Notes: a model not told the origin generated them from the sequence alone. DNA of 64,000 nt from Monosporascus cannonballus (GCA_004154925.1 QJNS01000177.1:62001-126000), one strand, 5' to 3'. Positions 10,501-21,111 are shown, numbered from the stretch's first letter. Numbers and translations are program-made.

Positions 10501-13500
10501 GCGAATCGTGCGCAACCTGGTCGATCCCCGAGAAGCCGGCCGAGCAGAGAAGAGCGTCCCAGTCCGAGACGGAGACGCCGAACCTGGGCTTCCGCCGGCC
10601 TGCTGCGAGCCACCACGGCGACAGCGTCCCGAATGTGAGCATGCTGGCCATGGTCTCTCCCGTAGCCTCGACGAGCAAGAGGTAGCCGCCGGGGCGGAGC
10701 AGTGACCTTATGTTCCGCAAGGTGGTCTTCAAGTCCCGCCTAGCGTGGGGGACAGACGAAATGACAAAGGCGTACTTGTGTCGTTGGAAGCCCTGCGGCT
10801 CGACGGCGTTCTGGATGTCCAGGATGCGGAAGTCCATCTTTTGGGCAGCGCCCTGGAACCGGGCTCTTCCAGGCTTGAGGCAGGAAGAAGACACGTCGGT
10901 GTACGTGTAAGACCGGTACGCGTCGCCAATGGCAGTCAGTATGGCACTGGTGTTGAGGCCCATACCAGCCCCTATCTCGAGGATGTCAGCGTGCGGGTAC
11001 TTATGCACAAGATGTTCAGAGAAGAAGGCGATGGCCTTGTGCAGCGCAGGACTGGCGCGGCCATCGTGATGCAGCCTTTCGAGGAGCCGTTCGTCCAAGA
11101 GCAGCTGGCTCGGGTCTACAGTCCCGCGCAGAATGGCTGGGAGACTCTGGCCCATCAAATTCACCGTCTCCAAGTCTGCCTGGCCAGGAAATCTCTCGAT
11201 CAGGTCCCTGATTGTGCCGTCCGAGTCATCAAGCCATTCCGCCCTCGCAGTGCACACAATTCCAGATCGGACTCTGTTGACTGCGTGCGAAATGGTTTCG
11301 AGGAACAGGCGGTAGTGTGGGCGGGACTCGTCCAAGTCTTCCATCTTGATGCTGTGTACTGTTCTGGACAGGAAGTGCAGTGCGCTGCGCTCAATGGCTT
11401 GGGCAAGGTCCTTATCGTGCTCGTTGTCTGCGTGCTTGGGTGTCGCGGCGGGAAGGGCCAGGCCAAAAATGTCTTGTTTCCACACCTCCTTGGTGAACGG
11501 CCGCCGGTCATTGGACGCGTCCTGTTTGGAGAATGGGATCAGCTCCAGGCCCTCGACCTGTGCAAGGCAAGCCCCGGACGCGTCGTAGACCGAGATGTCG
11601 CCTTCCAGGGACCCGGAAGCATCACCCGTGAGGAAGGCGTCGATGCCGAGTGTGACGTTCTTTTGTCTCGAGAGCAGGGCGAGCTGCGGCTGTAGAGAGA
11701 GGCGGAAGATGCGTGACGGCAAGTAGGGGCCCAACACGTCGCCGCTGTCGGGGCTGGAGAAGGCAGATAACAGCAGTTGGAACGAGACGTCCAGGATGGC
11801 GGGATGGCAGAGGAAGCCGCGCAGCTCGTCGCCAGACCACGACGCCGATGCCGTGGCAAACCCCGAAGTCCGGTCAATGGATCTGAAGGCCCTAAAGCTT
11901 CCAGAGTAGTCCAGCCCTAGGGCAGAGAAGAGGCTATACACCTTCTGCGTCGGCACGGGAGTCGTGTCAGCCGGAGGACTAGGCCGGGAGGGAAGAGTGC
12001 GAGGGGCGACGGGCCCATACCAGACGGCGACTCTTGCAGAGCACACCGGCTCCAGGGTGCCCATGACTTGATCGTAGCAGACATAACACGAGTACACAGC
12101 CTCGATCCGGCTGGTCTCGCCCTGATCGATAAACCGGTCCGTGATCCGGAGTGTGCTGACCACCTCGGTGCCCGGCCCGCCATCCTCTATCACGACGCCT
12201 CTTGCGGTTGTCATGTCGTGCATGTCGATGGTGGCGAGGGGCTGCTCCGGGCAGGCGGCGGCGCACGCATCCAGAATCATGGTCGCCTGCGCGGCGAACG
12301 GTAACATGACCTGACCCTGGAACTGGTGACTCTTCAGCCACGGGAGGTCGTTCAGACGGAGGATGTTGCGCCAACGCATCTCGTACTTGGAGTCGCCCGG
12401 GACTCGGCTCCCCAGGAGCACGTGTGGCTTCTCGCTGCGCATCCGGTATGTGCGAGACAGGCGGGACTCCCTCCAAAACGGCTTGTGGTTCCAAGCGTAG
12501 TTCGGCAGGTCTTTCACAACGGAGAACGTGACCGCGCCAGGGGGGTTAAAGGATCGGATGTAACGCTCCAGGTCGACATACGAGTCGGGAAGGTACTGCC
12601 AGAGGTATCCCATCGCTGCGGACAGGGCCTCGACGTCATGGGCGCGCCTTTGGAGCAGCCCGGTGTAGAGCGGCGCGTTGCCGGCGGCGGACACCATGGC
12701 GTCCTTCACCGGACCGGCGAGAGCCGGATGCGGGCCGATCTCCACGGCAAGCTCCGGGGCCCGGCCTAACCGGCGGATGCAGTTCTCTAGGGCCGTAGAA
12801 AACATGACGGGCTGCACCATATTGTCGACCCAGTACTGGCCCCGTAGCTGGTCGAGCCAGTTCGGATGCGCCGCCGTCTGGGCATCCGGCCGGACGCTGG
12901 ACACCCAGAGGACGTTGGGGTCGGGCTTGCCCAACTGGATATCAAGTGCTTGGAGAGCGTTCAGATAGGGTTCTGCACAAGGAAGCATGTGACGAGAGTG
13001 GTACGCCGTGTCGACCCGAAGGCTCCGTGCAAAGGTGCCGGCGGCGGTGAGGATGGACCGAGCCTCAGCTATCGCGTCCGCGTCCCCGGACACCGTCACT
13101 GAGCTCGGCGAGTTGCTCGCGGCGACTTGAATTCTCCCGTTGAACTCGGGCTGGGAGCAAAAGGCCTCGGCAGCCTGGCGCGACATGGCCACAGCCATCA
13201 TAGACCCTCTCTGACCTTCATACCCGCGGGCCAGGCTGGAGTAGAGACCGCGATAGTATGCGATGCTCATGGCGTCGTGCTCGGAAAGGACGCCTGTGGC
13301 GTAGCATGCCGCGATCTCGCCGGAAGAGTGACCGACGACGGCGTCCAATTTTACGCCGGCGGACCGGAGCACATTGACGAGCGCAATCTGCAAGGCCGTG
13401 CAGAGGGGCTGGGAGATGGCAGCCTCCTCGATGCGGCTGCTCGCCTCGTCCTTGAGCATCTCGTCAGTAAGGGACCATTGTGGCGGGTCGGGAAGCGAGC

Positions 13501-15265
13501 CTAGGGCCGTATCGCACCGGGAGATAGACTCTCGAAATGTGAAGGATGCCGCGTACAGCGTGTGGCCCATGGCAGCCCACTGCGCCCCCTGGCCGGTGAA
13601 GACGCCGAGCACGGCGGGCGGCGCGTCGCCGTTGCGGGCGGCCGTACGCGTGCCGACGTCGGCGCCGTCTCTTCCGTCCTTGACGGCCTTGTCGAGCTTG
13701 CTCAGGAGTTCGCCTCGAGAAGGGGCCGCGAACGCCGACTTCACCGCAAGCATGCTACGCCGCACCGCGAGCGTCCACATGAGGTCATCCAGGTTTAGCG
13801 ACGGCTTAGACCTGATGTGCGCAGCTAGAGATTCAATGTACGATAACAGCGAGCTGCTGGACTGTGCCGACAGAACCAGCGGCCCAACAAACGTTTCTTG
13901 CGCGGTGCCGCTACCCTCTTCTGTTCCGGGGACGGGCTTGCCGGCGTCTATTGGGGCTGCTTCTAGGATGGCATGGCCGTTGGTCCCGCCGAATCCGAAG
14001 CAGTTGACACTGGCTCGAGCCGTCTGGCCGTTAGGGACTTCCGGCCAGTTCTGTACCTTTAATGGGATCTCGAGGGAATCGAGAAATGGTGCCACTGCGG
14101 GATTCGCTTCTTGGAAGAGCAGATTCGGAGGAACCTGGCGGTTGCGGAGAGCCAAGGATGCCTTCAAGACGCCAGCGATCCCCGCGGCGCCCTCAAGATG
14201 GCCGATGACGGTCTTGATGGAGCCGACGAGGAGTTTCCGCCTGCGGTCGTCACGCATCGAGGAGGGAAAGAAGGCTTCGTGGATGGCGCGGGCCTCAACC
14301 GGGTCGCCGGCGGCTGTTCCCGTCCCATGCGCCTCGACGAACTGAGGTGTGTCGACAGTTGGATCGAGTCCGGCCTGGGCGTAGACCTGTCTGATAAGGG
14401 CCAGCTGCGACTCGGAGCTGGGCATGGTAATACCAGGCGTCCGGCCATCCTGGTTGATGCCGGTCTCCCGTATAATGCACTCGATGTGGTCGCCGTTGCT
14501 GATGGCCTTGCTAAGAGGCTTCAGAATGAGGGCTGCCACACCCTCACCCCGTCCATACCCGTTTCCAGACTGATCCCACATGCGACTCTGGCCAGTGGGA
14601 GAGAATAGATGCAGTTTAGAGCCAGAAATATAATGAACAGGGTCAAGGATGAGGTTGGTGCCGGCGACGATAGCCTTGTCGCAGTCTCCATTCCGCAGCG
14701 CCTGCACGGCTAGGTGAAGTGCAACCATAGAGCTGGAACATGCCGCGTCAATGGTCATGGAGGGACCGTGGAGGTCGAAGAAGTATGAGAGCCTGTTCGA
14801 AATGATGGATAATGCAGTGCCAGTGGAATGCCAGTGGCCGAGAGTATCCGGGTCGCGGTTTTGGATGTCGCGGTAGTCTAGGCTAGAGACGCCGACATAG
14901 ACGGCGGTGGAAGATCCGCGTATGTGAGAGAGGCCATAGCCGGCGGCTTCGAGTGCCTCGTACGTAACTTCGAGCAGAAGCCGCTGCTGAGGGTCGATGC
15001 CCTCAGCTTCCGTTGGTGCGATGTTGAAGAAGCCTGCGTCGAAGTTTTTCGGGTCCTCGTCCATACAGTATGCTACGCCGGGAACGTCTGTTGCTCCGGC
15101 GCGCGAGCCATCCTCGTGGTGGAAAGACATAAAGGCGAACCTTTCGCGAGGGATTGTTTTAAGAAGATCGCCTGGGTTCTTCAGAAGCTCCCACAGTTTT
15201 GCGGGAGAGTTGGCTCGGCCGGGAAAGCGGCATGCGGAGCCCACCAGAGCGATAGGTTCCCTCAT
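7565..15265 (-). CDS. Highly reducing iterative type I PKS half of a PKS-NRPS hybrid (KS-AT-DH-MT-KR-ACP)
   Basis: The start at 15265 gives the usual N terminus MREPIALVGSACRFPG. An upstream in-frame ATG at 15337 adds 24 residues without family features. Positions below are counted from 15337. KS has DAACSSS (Cys 200), EAHGTGT (His 337) and IGHLEGAAG (His 380). AT has GHSSGE (Ser 671). DH has HQFQGQVMLP (His 1004) and HPAILDVSFQ (Asp 1183). The methyltransferase has LEIGAGMG near 1454. KR has GMTGTLG near 2146 and QSNYHAAN (Tyr 2285). ACP has GVDSGLAV (Ser 2461). No enoyl reductase motif is seen, as usual for fungal PKS-NRPSs that borrow a trans-acting ER, but none is encoded in the window. 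A Ser-rich linker follows the ACP before the TAG. The reading frame is otherwise uninterrupted, unlike its neighbours. Confidence 0.93.
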   Translation of the reverse strand: MREPIALVGSACRFPGRANSPAKLWELLKNPGDLLKTIPRERFAFMSFHHEDGSRAGATDVPGVAYCMDEDPKNFDAGFFNIAPTEAEGIDPQQRLLLEVTYEALEAAGYGLSHIRGSSTAVYVGVSSLDYRDIQNRDPDTLGHWHSTGTALSIISNRLSYFFDLHGPSMTIDAACSSSMVALHLAVQALRNGDCDKAIVAGTNLILDPVHYISGSKLHLFSPTGQSRMWDQSGNGYGRGEGVAALILKPLSKAISNGDHIECIIRETGINQDGRTPGITMPSSESQLALIRQVYAQAGLDPTVDTPQFVEAHGTGTAAGDPVEARAIHEAFFPSSMRDDRRRKLLVGSIKTVIGHLEGAAGIAGVLKASLALRNRQVPPNLLFQEANPAVAPFLDSLEIPLKVQNWPEVPNGQTARASVNCFGFGGTNGHAILEAAPIDAGKPVPGTEEGSGTAQETFVGPLVLSAQSSSSLLSYIESLAAHIRSKPSLNLDDLMWTLAVRRSMLAVKSAFAAPSRGELLSKLDKAVKDGRDGADVGTRTAARNGDAPPAVLGVFTGQGAQWAAMGHTLYAASFTFRESISRCDTALGSLPDPPQWSLTDEMLKDEASSRIEEAAISQPLCTALQIALVNVLRSAGVKLDAVVGHSSGEIAACYATGVLSEHDAMSIAYYRGLYSSLARGYEGQRGSMMAVAMSRQAAEAFCSQPEFNGRIQVAASNSPSSVTVSGDADAIAEARSILTAAGTFARSLRVDTAYHSRHMLPCAEPYLNALQALDIQLGKPDPNVLWVSSVRPDAQTAAHPNWLDQLRGQYWVDNMVQPVMFSTALENCIRRLGRAPELAVEIGPHPALAGPVKDAMVSAAGNAPLYTGLLQRRAHDVEALSAAMGYLWQYLPDSYVDLERYIRSFNPPGAVTFSVVKDLPNYAWNHKPFWRESRLSRTYRMRSEKPHVLLGSRVPGDSKYEMRWRNILRLNDLPWLKSHQFQGQVMLPFAAQATMILDACAAACPEQPLATIDMHDMTTARGVVIEDGGPGTEVVSTLRITDRFIDQGETSRIEAVYSCYVCYDQVMGTLEPVCSARVAVWYGPVAPRTLPSRPSPPADTTPVPTQKVYSLFSALGLDYSGSFRAFRSIDRTSGFATASASWSGDELRGFLCHPAILDVSFQLLLSAFSSPDSGDVLGPYLPSRIFRLSLQPQLALLSRQKNVTLGIDAFLTGDASGSLEGDISVYDASGACLAQVEGLELIPFSKQDASNDRRPFTKEVWKQDIFGLALPAATPKHADNEHDKDLAQAIERSALHFLSRTVHSIKMEDLDESRPHYRLFLETISHAVNRVRSGIVCTARAEWLDDSDGTIRDLIERFPGQADLETVNLMGQSLPAILRGTVDPSQLLLDERLLERLHHDGRASPALHKAIAFFSEHLVHKYPHADILEIGAGMGLNTSAILTAIGDAYRSYTYTDVSSSCLKPGRARFQGAAQKMDFRILDIQNAVEPQGFQRHKYAFVISSVPHARRDLKTTLRNIRSLLRPGGYLLLVEATGETMASMLTFGTLSPWWLAAGRRKPRFGVSVSDWDALLCSAGFSGIDQVAHDSPDRTAHSYSVIVSRATSNTIDMLNDPLPCMSDIVGPKTRLLLVGGLSSSVWKLTRSVKKLLSTACRDITVVDSVDKVAGLPLDDYTDCICLADLDQPVLGGSRSPTTLRGLQTLFGAANNLLWYTTGRLRDRPEANMSVGIGRALRGELPWLNCQFIDVFSVEGLSSTSVVETFCRLVFSQKLEGSSEGLLWTLEPELVIDGTRNFVPRVIKNDAINDRFNAARRPVIRRSINGETQLRVASEDATRPRLCEDYSVAPTRVPSNDAVSVAVRYSISLQSAKAIGLSICLGSRTSNVADVVVAIADHPSSRIIASPYRVLHLKGTEPDALELLRLMSAFILSRLLAQHVPSRGRVLLYGADETLARAIRSSPQWQSKHILFVSAAAEGVQRPNGCIAINPQATRRVVLQNIPGGINFAVNCSSSKTDPLWQKITAALQCPDRDISSLDPGSWASDSWGEMLVESYETARKLLDGETRPSPSPVPVVPIQDIDSRQCITFPVVLDWTQPGPVTYRAAALQPEQLFSDTKSYLLVGMTGTLGLSLTTWMVRSGARHLILASRKPSVPREWLDEMVSLGARIKVMALDVTDKTALLRGYEEMRAQMPVISGVCNASMVLSDGLFADMNFESFDRTLRPKVDGSRNLDEVFSSADLDFFVLFGSIGSIIGTTGQSNYHAANLFMASLVENRRRRGVAASIMDIGIVTDVGVVARSGEQLLAKLQRECVEPVSERVLHYMFGEAILASPVDAGVEPHIIIGPIVTPRSIEPRKRPVWFSNPRFSHCLVDDVGDASDREKGTSLSERLNLAPSEAAMLDIVMEAFAATVENLLELEPGTMKANAAVSMLDMGVDSGLAVQISAWFSKELAVSMPVMKVLSTADPRQLCLEALRKLKEGSMPAIVAEPQLQSASGDKAKEGGVMSPSPAADMAEEPLCGYTDPEDDAASGSSAEQSSQFAASSSDSLPTVGSPPLHPLKTTRLAPA

Positions 15266-15856
15266 TATTAATGTGGTTTCGGATGGTCTCTTATAATGTG
15301 AGGTATGAAATGAAGCAGTGTTTAAGCGCACTGACATGGTCGAGGGCTAGAGGTAAGAGGGCAGGAGGAATGGTCCTTTATATGATACATGCCGATTCGC
15401 GATATATAACTCCACCTAAGTGCCCCCTTTCACTTTCTTCTACCAGACTGACCTGACACTTCCTCTATCGCTACGCAATTACGATTAATGCACGGGCAAG
15501 GCCCTTCATGTTCACCGCTACAGTACATCTAGAGTTCTGACTAGTAAGAAACTAACAAGTTTGGAGCGTGTGGGGAGGAAACAGACGCCGAGAACCGCGC
15601 AGTCAATATAAATATATATGAAGATGGAGCTGGATTAGTGCGCCCTCGCCCCACAGCCTCCCGGAGTTCCCCTACGCCGTAGGAACATTCCCAGGCCTCA
15701 AGTCGTCGGGCTATCGCCGCGTCAATCCCGGCATATTCCCCAGCAGAGTTCGGCATTGGCACAGCAGCCTTGTTGGAACTTTCAACCTCGAGATAGCTAC
15801 ACCAAAATCTCTATATAAACCAATCGTGCCCCCTCCCCCTGCCCCCACCGTTTGCC
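15266..15856. promoter_or_regulatory. Divergent promoter region between the PKS-NRPS and the prenyltransferase
   Basis: About 590 bp separates the two divergent start codons. On the plus strand TATATAAAC lies at about 15812-15820, roughly 40 bp before the prenyltransferase ATG. On the minus strand ATATAAAGG lies near 15372-15381 and TATATATC near 15397-15404, suitably placed for transcription toward the PKS. The ATG at 15337 lies only about 35 bp past the nearest TATA-like box, which favours use of the ATG at 15265. A shared bidirectional promoter would allow co-regulation; this is inferred from layout only. Confidence 0.5.
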
Positions 15857-17259
15857 ATGGACTTCGTCACGCCCAGTACTCAAGCATTCAATATTATCCC
15901 TAAATCTCCATCCTTGTCAAGCCTCACTCGCAGTGTCCGAAGCGACTTCCCGAAGCGCTGACCACCAGTATTGGTCGAGCTGCCTTGTCCCCAAGTTCCA
16001 AGCCTACATCAGGCAGAATGGATCATACACCGAGCAGCAAGCGGCCGACCATGTCAAAGCTTTCGACTGCATGCTCAGCGTGCTGGGGCCGAGACTTCCG
16101 CACCCCCACACCGGCGCCTTGCTGACCCATCAGGGAATCCCCGTTGAGTTTTCTACGAACCTCTGCGACAAGCGGCAGCCGATTATGCGCTTTGAGCTGG
16201 AGCCGTTGGACGCGCAGACCGGCTCCCCGAGCGACCCATTCGGCGAGGGGTGCCTCTCCAGCAGCTTTGCCACGGTCGCCGGCGCCATGAACACCCCCGC
16301 CGACAGGCGCTGGTCAGATCAGCTGCGCACCGCCTTCGCCCTCTCGGCCGATGAGAAGCGCATCGCGAACTCCAGAATGCCGCCCCACATGGATCGCATC
16401 TCCCTGGGATACTTTGGCATCGGCCTGGACGGCGACAAGCGGACCATGAAGTTCTACACGTCGCACATGGCCAAGTATCTCGGCGGTGAGAAAACAGCGC
16501 TGAGCTCCGACGCATTCGTGCTGGACGCCGTTCGCCGACTAGAGCCTGGGGGAGATGGGCTCGCACATTGACTGGACGTCCTGAAAGAGTACTTCAACAA
16601 CCGGAAGAGCCTCAACGCCCCGCCGCCCCCGTTATTCCCGGCCGTCGATTGCAGCCCCGCCTCCCAAGGCCCGCGTCAAGCTGTACGGCAGGACTCACTC
16701 AACGGCGTTTTCGTCGGTCCGGGACATCGTGACATTGGGAGGCCGGGCAGTGACTGAAGAGACGGAGGAGTCCCTCCGCCGCCTTCGCTCAATCTGGCAT
16801 TTGCTTCTCAACGACCCCAGGATCCGCGATGACGACAACTACGACAGGCCTCCTCTTGACGCAAAGTTCTACAGAAAGGGGCTCCTAGTTTCCTTTGAAG
16901 TCAGTACCGTCAACCCGAACCCCGAGGTCAAGGTCTACGTTCCCTTTTTCCAATACCATGGGAACGATGCCGAGTGTGCCCGCAATCTCGAGCAGGCTTG
17001 CACGTTGCTCAACTGGGACTGGGGGCATGGAAAGTACCTCAAGATGCTCGAGACCTTGTTAAGCCCCACCTGCATGATTGCCCAGCCGTTGAACGATTCA
17101 GCTGGCTGACGGATTTACAGAGACGAGAGTACACCGCTCGAAAAGCGCATGACCCACGACTACGTCTCGTTCAACTATTCCAAGAGACAGGGCTCGTATA
17201 TGACCATGTACCATGTACCGCCACAGCGTGCCAAGATATTGGAACCTAAGGTTCCGTAG
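15857..17259 (+). pseudogene. DMATS-type aromatic (indole) prenyltransferase, broken
   Basis: The parts read as one DMATS fold across frames: ADHQYW near the N terminus, then PVEFSTN...MRFELEPL (about 16142-16206), MKFYTSHMAKYLGG (about 16447-16488), [40 protein letters not shown], and a C-terminal [10 protein letters not shown]...SYMTMY. This family transfers dimethylallyl groups to tryptophan or other aromatics. ATG at 15857 sits in a good GCCATGG context after a TATA box, but its frame closes at about 15959 while the body uses another frame, so a frameshift lies between about 15900 and 15955. An in-frame TGA lies at 16569-16571. A further shift lies near the C run at 16663-16665. The stop near 17107 is explained by an intron (17058-17120). 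Three lesions make it a pseudogene unless they are assembly errors. Confidence 0.85.
17058..17120 (+). other. Spliceosomal intron in the prenyltransferase gene
   Basis: 63 nt running GTTAAG to TTTACAG, with a CTGAC branch site at 17105-17109. Removing it keeps the frame and joins the family's usual C-terminal segment. The apparent TGA stop is part of the branch site, so it is not a lesion. Confidence 0.8.
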
Positions 17260-17774
17260 CTAAGTAACAGCAGGAACAGGAGTTTCGCTTGGCGTATCAG
17301 GTGGAGGATACGAATGGCCAACCGCGATGTTGCTTTCTCCTATTTGCAACTGTATTTAGTTGTATTTAAAGAGACTTTACTACACTCAATTCCTAGAAAA
17401 GTGCTTCTTTGAAGTGAAGAAACTGATAATATATCTGTAAGATAATGGACAGCTGTGAGCTGGGGTGAGGTGATCTCCGACCAGTCGCAGAGCGTATTCC
17501 AAGAAGTGAGTGTATTAGGTTACTTCCATCTGGCGTTTCCCACTAGCTGCCAGATGGTGGATTTATACTAGTAAGTGGGTCGGTGGCTGGTCGGCTACCA
17601 GCCTCATCCTCATAGGGGCTGTATTCTCACAATATCCTTTTTCAGTTGTAAGTGTTTCAGTTTATGATGCTAGTATCTCATACAAGAGTACCGACGCATA
17701 AAAACGGTATTTGGCCCATCGGCCCCGTATTAATTACTTTTATCTAATTTAAAGCTTGCTCCGTCGAATTGTTA
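17260..17774. other. Prenyltransferase 3' flank, no gene
   Basis: About 500 bp of mixed composition between the prenyltransferase stop and the first LTR of the transposon block. I see no reading frame or family feature. It probably contains the 3' untranslated region and original intergenic DNA of the cluster. Confidence 0.5.
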
Positions 17775-18063
17775 TGTTGAACCTAGCAACGCCATGGCTT
17801 AGTTAGCTAACCGGCGAGTGGAAATAGCTTCGGCCACTCCGGTATTCTTATCTCTTGGCTACCACTGTTATCTGTATTAAGGAGGGTTTTGTCAGCTAGC
17901 CACTGCACCAAAAGACTGAATTGATAAGTGCGCGCTTATCGGGCTACTTATCTGACAGGTTTACCACCTTTATCTTTTATAGAGAACTTTTAAGAGGTTA
18001 AGCAACTTTTAATATAGTTTTTCTTTAGTTATATGCTTTTATATGTAATGTTACGGTTTTACA
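17775..18063 (+). repeat. 5' LTR of Copia-2
   Basis: Runs TGTTGAACC to GGTTTTACA. It is longer than the 35136-35355 partner mainly because a 68-bp element (17890-17957) sits inside it. The shared core includes GCCATGGCTTAGTTAGC and TCAGTTATATGCTT-like motifs. Confidence 0.75.
17890..17957. mobile_element. 68-bp miniature inverted-repeat element inside the Copia-2 5' LTR
   Basis: Ends TGTCAG and CTGACA form a 6-bp terminal inverted repeat. An internal palindrome GATAAG-TGCGCG-CTTATC lies near the right side. GGTTT flanks both sides (17885-17889 and 17958-17962). The partner LTR at 35136-35355 has a single GGGTTTACTGCC here, which is the empty site. No coding capacity; it would depend on a transposase elsewhere. 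Confidence 0.75.
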
Positions 18064-18081
18064 GTTATAAGCCCGGTCCGT
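18064..18081 (+). promoter_or_regulatory. Primer-binding site of Copia-2
   Basis: GTTATAAGCCCGGTCCGT directly follows the LTR. Allowing one G-to-A change, GTTATGAGCCC is complementary to the anticodon arm of a Met-tRNA (GGGCTCATAAC). This is the half-tRNA priming mode known for Drosophila copia. Confidence 0.65.
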
Positions 18082-21000
18082 ATATTTCTGTGCGGCGTTT
18101 TAATATATTTGTTATATATATTTCGTTAAAACCATTCGAAATTTTGTTATTATTCCTAGAGTAGATTTATTGTTCCGTTACTCAGGATATTTGTTGCTTA
18201 ATTATTACATTTTTAATTATCTTAGTTTATTTATGTTTTATATTATTTCTGAAATTATAATTATTTAATTAAACCTTAATAATTACTTTCTAAAGCAAAC
18301 TATAAAGTCTTTTTTTAAGAAATGGACATTTAAAAAGTATAATATTGTCGAATTTTACGTTAGTACGAAAATTAATATATAATAGATATATATTCATCTT
18401 AACGTAGCTTGAATGTTATTTTTATTAACGATATCGATTTTCTTTAAGTTTTATTATTTCTAAAATAAAGTAATTACTGAATATGCCTTAAATGGCTCGA
18501 AATATTTAAAGTTTGAAAAGGCCTTAAAGACATATATTAAAAAGCAGTTCTGATATATCGTTTACGAAAAGGCATTCGTTATAATTAATACGTTTTAGAA
18601 TTAATTCGTATATTTTAATTATTATTATATACATTTAAAAAATATTACGTTTCGAAAAAAGTTACTTATTTTAAAGAATAAGTTTAAGTTTAATAATAAC
18701 TTTTAGATTTACGAAATCAACGCTTAACCTAAATAAACGATAAAAACTAATATGATTTAAACAACTGCCAAATTATTTATATATTAGAAAATATCTATTA
18801 AAATTGCCGAATCTGAAATCTTCGAAATTAAAAATTATTACGGCTATTTTGCCTTTTCAAAGGCTACTAATGCTTATTTAATTTTTTGGCTATTTAAATT
18901 ATTACAGTAAAAAAAGCCATCTTCATAGAGAAGCATTTTGCTCAGTTATTATTCGTATAGAAAATAATAAAACGGTTTCGAAGTTATATAAGATTGCGGA
19001 AAGCTTAAGGCGTTGCCGCAAAATAATTATCACAAAAAACGTTTAACGTCACTTTAAATAAAAATATTTCTAATTAAACGAGTATATTTTCAATAACCGA
19101 TGTAATAATAATCGAAATAGTAGTAATTGATATTACGGCGATTATAATAATAAAGAGCACCTGATATTAAAATGTTACTATAAAAATATATTTAGTTAAG
19201 AATTGTTTTTATATTAATATTAACGTTAAACTCGATAAATAAAAGAAAGTTTGTAAAATCTAAAATACTGTAAAGGAGTATATTTCGGCGGCTTTTTATT
19301 AATATAAGGAAGAAATTAAACGTTTATAAAAGAAAAAGAAGTTATAAGTTTTTGAATTTACTTTAATATTTTTATAAAAGAGTTTTCTATAGCTTTATAC
19401 GCTAATAATATTGTTACCGGATATAATTTGAAGAGGTTTACGTTATTGCATATTTATTTCGATTTTTATATTAAAAATCGTAAGATTAATTCTTTTGATG
19501 TATATTTATTAAAAGCTAATAGAAAACCTTTAACCAAATGAAAATATTTTTATATTGTAAGCGAAAACATAAAAAATATTACGTTTATTATATTATTAAA
19601 ACAGGTTTAATGCCTTTTTCTTTTTGAAAAACTATTTATATATTTTTAAAAATTTATATTATCATAATTTTGTAAGTATTATTTTAATAGATTAAAACTT
19701 ATTGGAATTACAAAATCGACGTCGTATATTATAAGGCGTTAAAAACGAAAATAGCAAAAACTAATTAGATTAAACGTTAGCCAGTTATATATTACGTTCA
19801 GCTAACGCCGAAGAATAACGAAAATAATATTACTTTACTAGTTTTTGTAATAATTAAAAAAATATTTACCGTTACCGTTTCGAAAAGCGAAAATGACCTA
19901 AAGAATAAAGTTATTTTCGAACGTAAAAACGAGAATTTTGTTCCGAAATTTCTAATTTAAAAGTTCCTATTTTTTGACTTAATTTTACAGTAAAGGTTTT
20001 ATAGCAATAGTTTTCGGTTTTTTTAAAGCCTTTAAAGAAAGACCTCATGTTATAGTATCGAAAATTTATATACTTAGATTTACGCCTTTTCGAAGAAGTA
20101 GTATAAGTGATTACTGGAACGAAAATTTACTTATTTTTAACGATTTAATACTAGGATTATTAAATTATTAAAGTATAGAAAAAGATATTACGATGATGAC
20201 CGGTTAAGAAAAATATTTTTTTAATACGATATACGTTAATTTCTTCAAATTTAATAACGCTTTTGACAGATATATAAAAACGTGAATTATTATTTGCTGA
20301 ATTATTAAAGTTAAAATTTATTATATCCTAAGATAGAAAAGAATATATTTTTATCGTTTTAATAAACGTAATGACTTTTAAAAAACAGTTGTATATTGTA
20401 GTTAAAATAAATATATCGAATAGCAAAATGTCTTTTCGAAATATACTCCGAAAATAGTTTTTCGATATAGGTATATTGTATAAACTTTCGCCTTTATATA
20501 TTAAAAAGTGCATAAAGATTTTGAAATATACAGAAAATGAAATTGTTTAAAAATATTATTTAATTATTAATAAACTTTTTGTTTCAGTTATAACCGGAAA
20601 TAATAAAAGTAATTATATATATTGTTAATTACATATTTATTTAAACTTTAAACTAAAAAGCTTTTTTTCGAGTTTTTAACGAATAATCAATTAAAAAAGA
20701 TATAATATTTATTTTCGAAAAAAAATTAAATGTAAACGTAATAAGTTTCATAATTTTCGAATTAAGAATTTATAGGTTTACGAAAATTATTCGGTGAAAG
20801 ATAAAACGTCTACAAAGTATAGATTTTAAGAGGTATATCGAGTGTAGTATAAAATACGTAATTAATAATATATATCAGATATAAATTCTTTTACATTAAT
20901 ACGTTATTATCGTTAAAAATATTATTTCTAACGAAATAAAAAAGGTTAAAACGAACGATAAACAGATAAATTCAAAAATACGGAATTAAATAATCAAATC

Positions 21001-21111
21001 GATAATATCTTTATTTTATTTATTATAATAATAATACTTTTAAAGATTTAGAAAGTGTTTTTAAAATTAACTCCTTAAATATAAAATTCATTAAAGGGGT
21101 AAATATGGAAT

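Noticed and set aside
3287..17259. Naming the genes after the cyclopiazonate cluster
   Set aside because: PKS-NRPS plus DMATS is suggestive, but the release domain differs and no FAD-dependent cyclase gene is present in the window.
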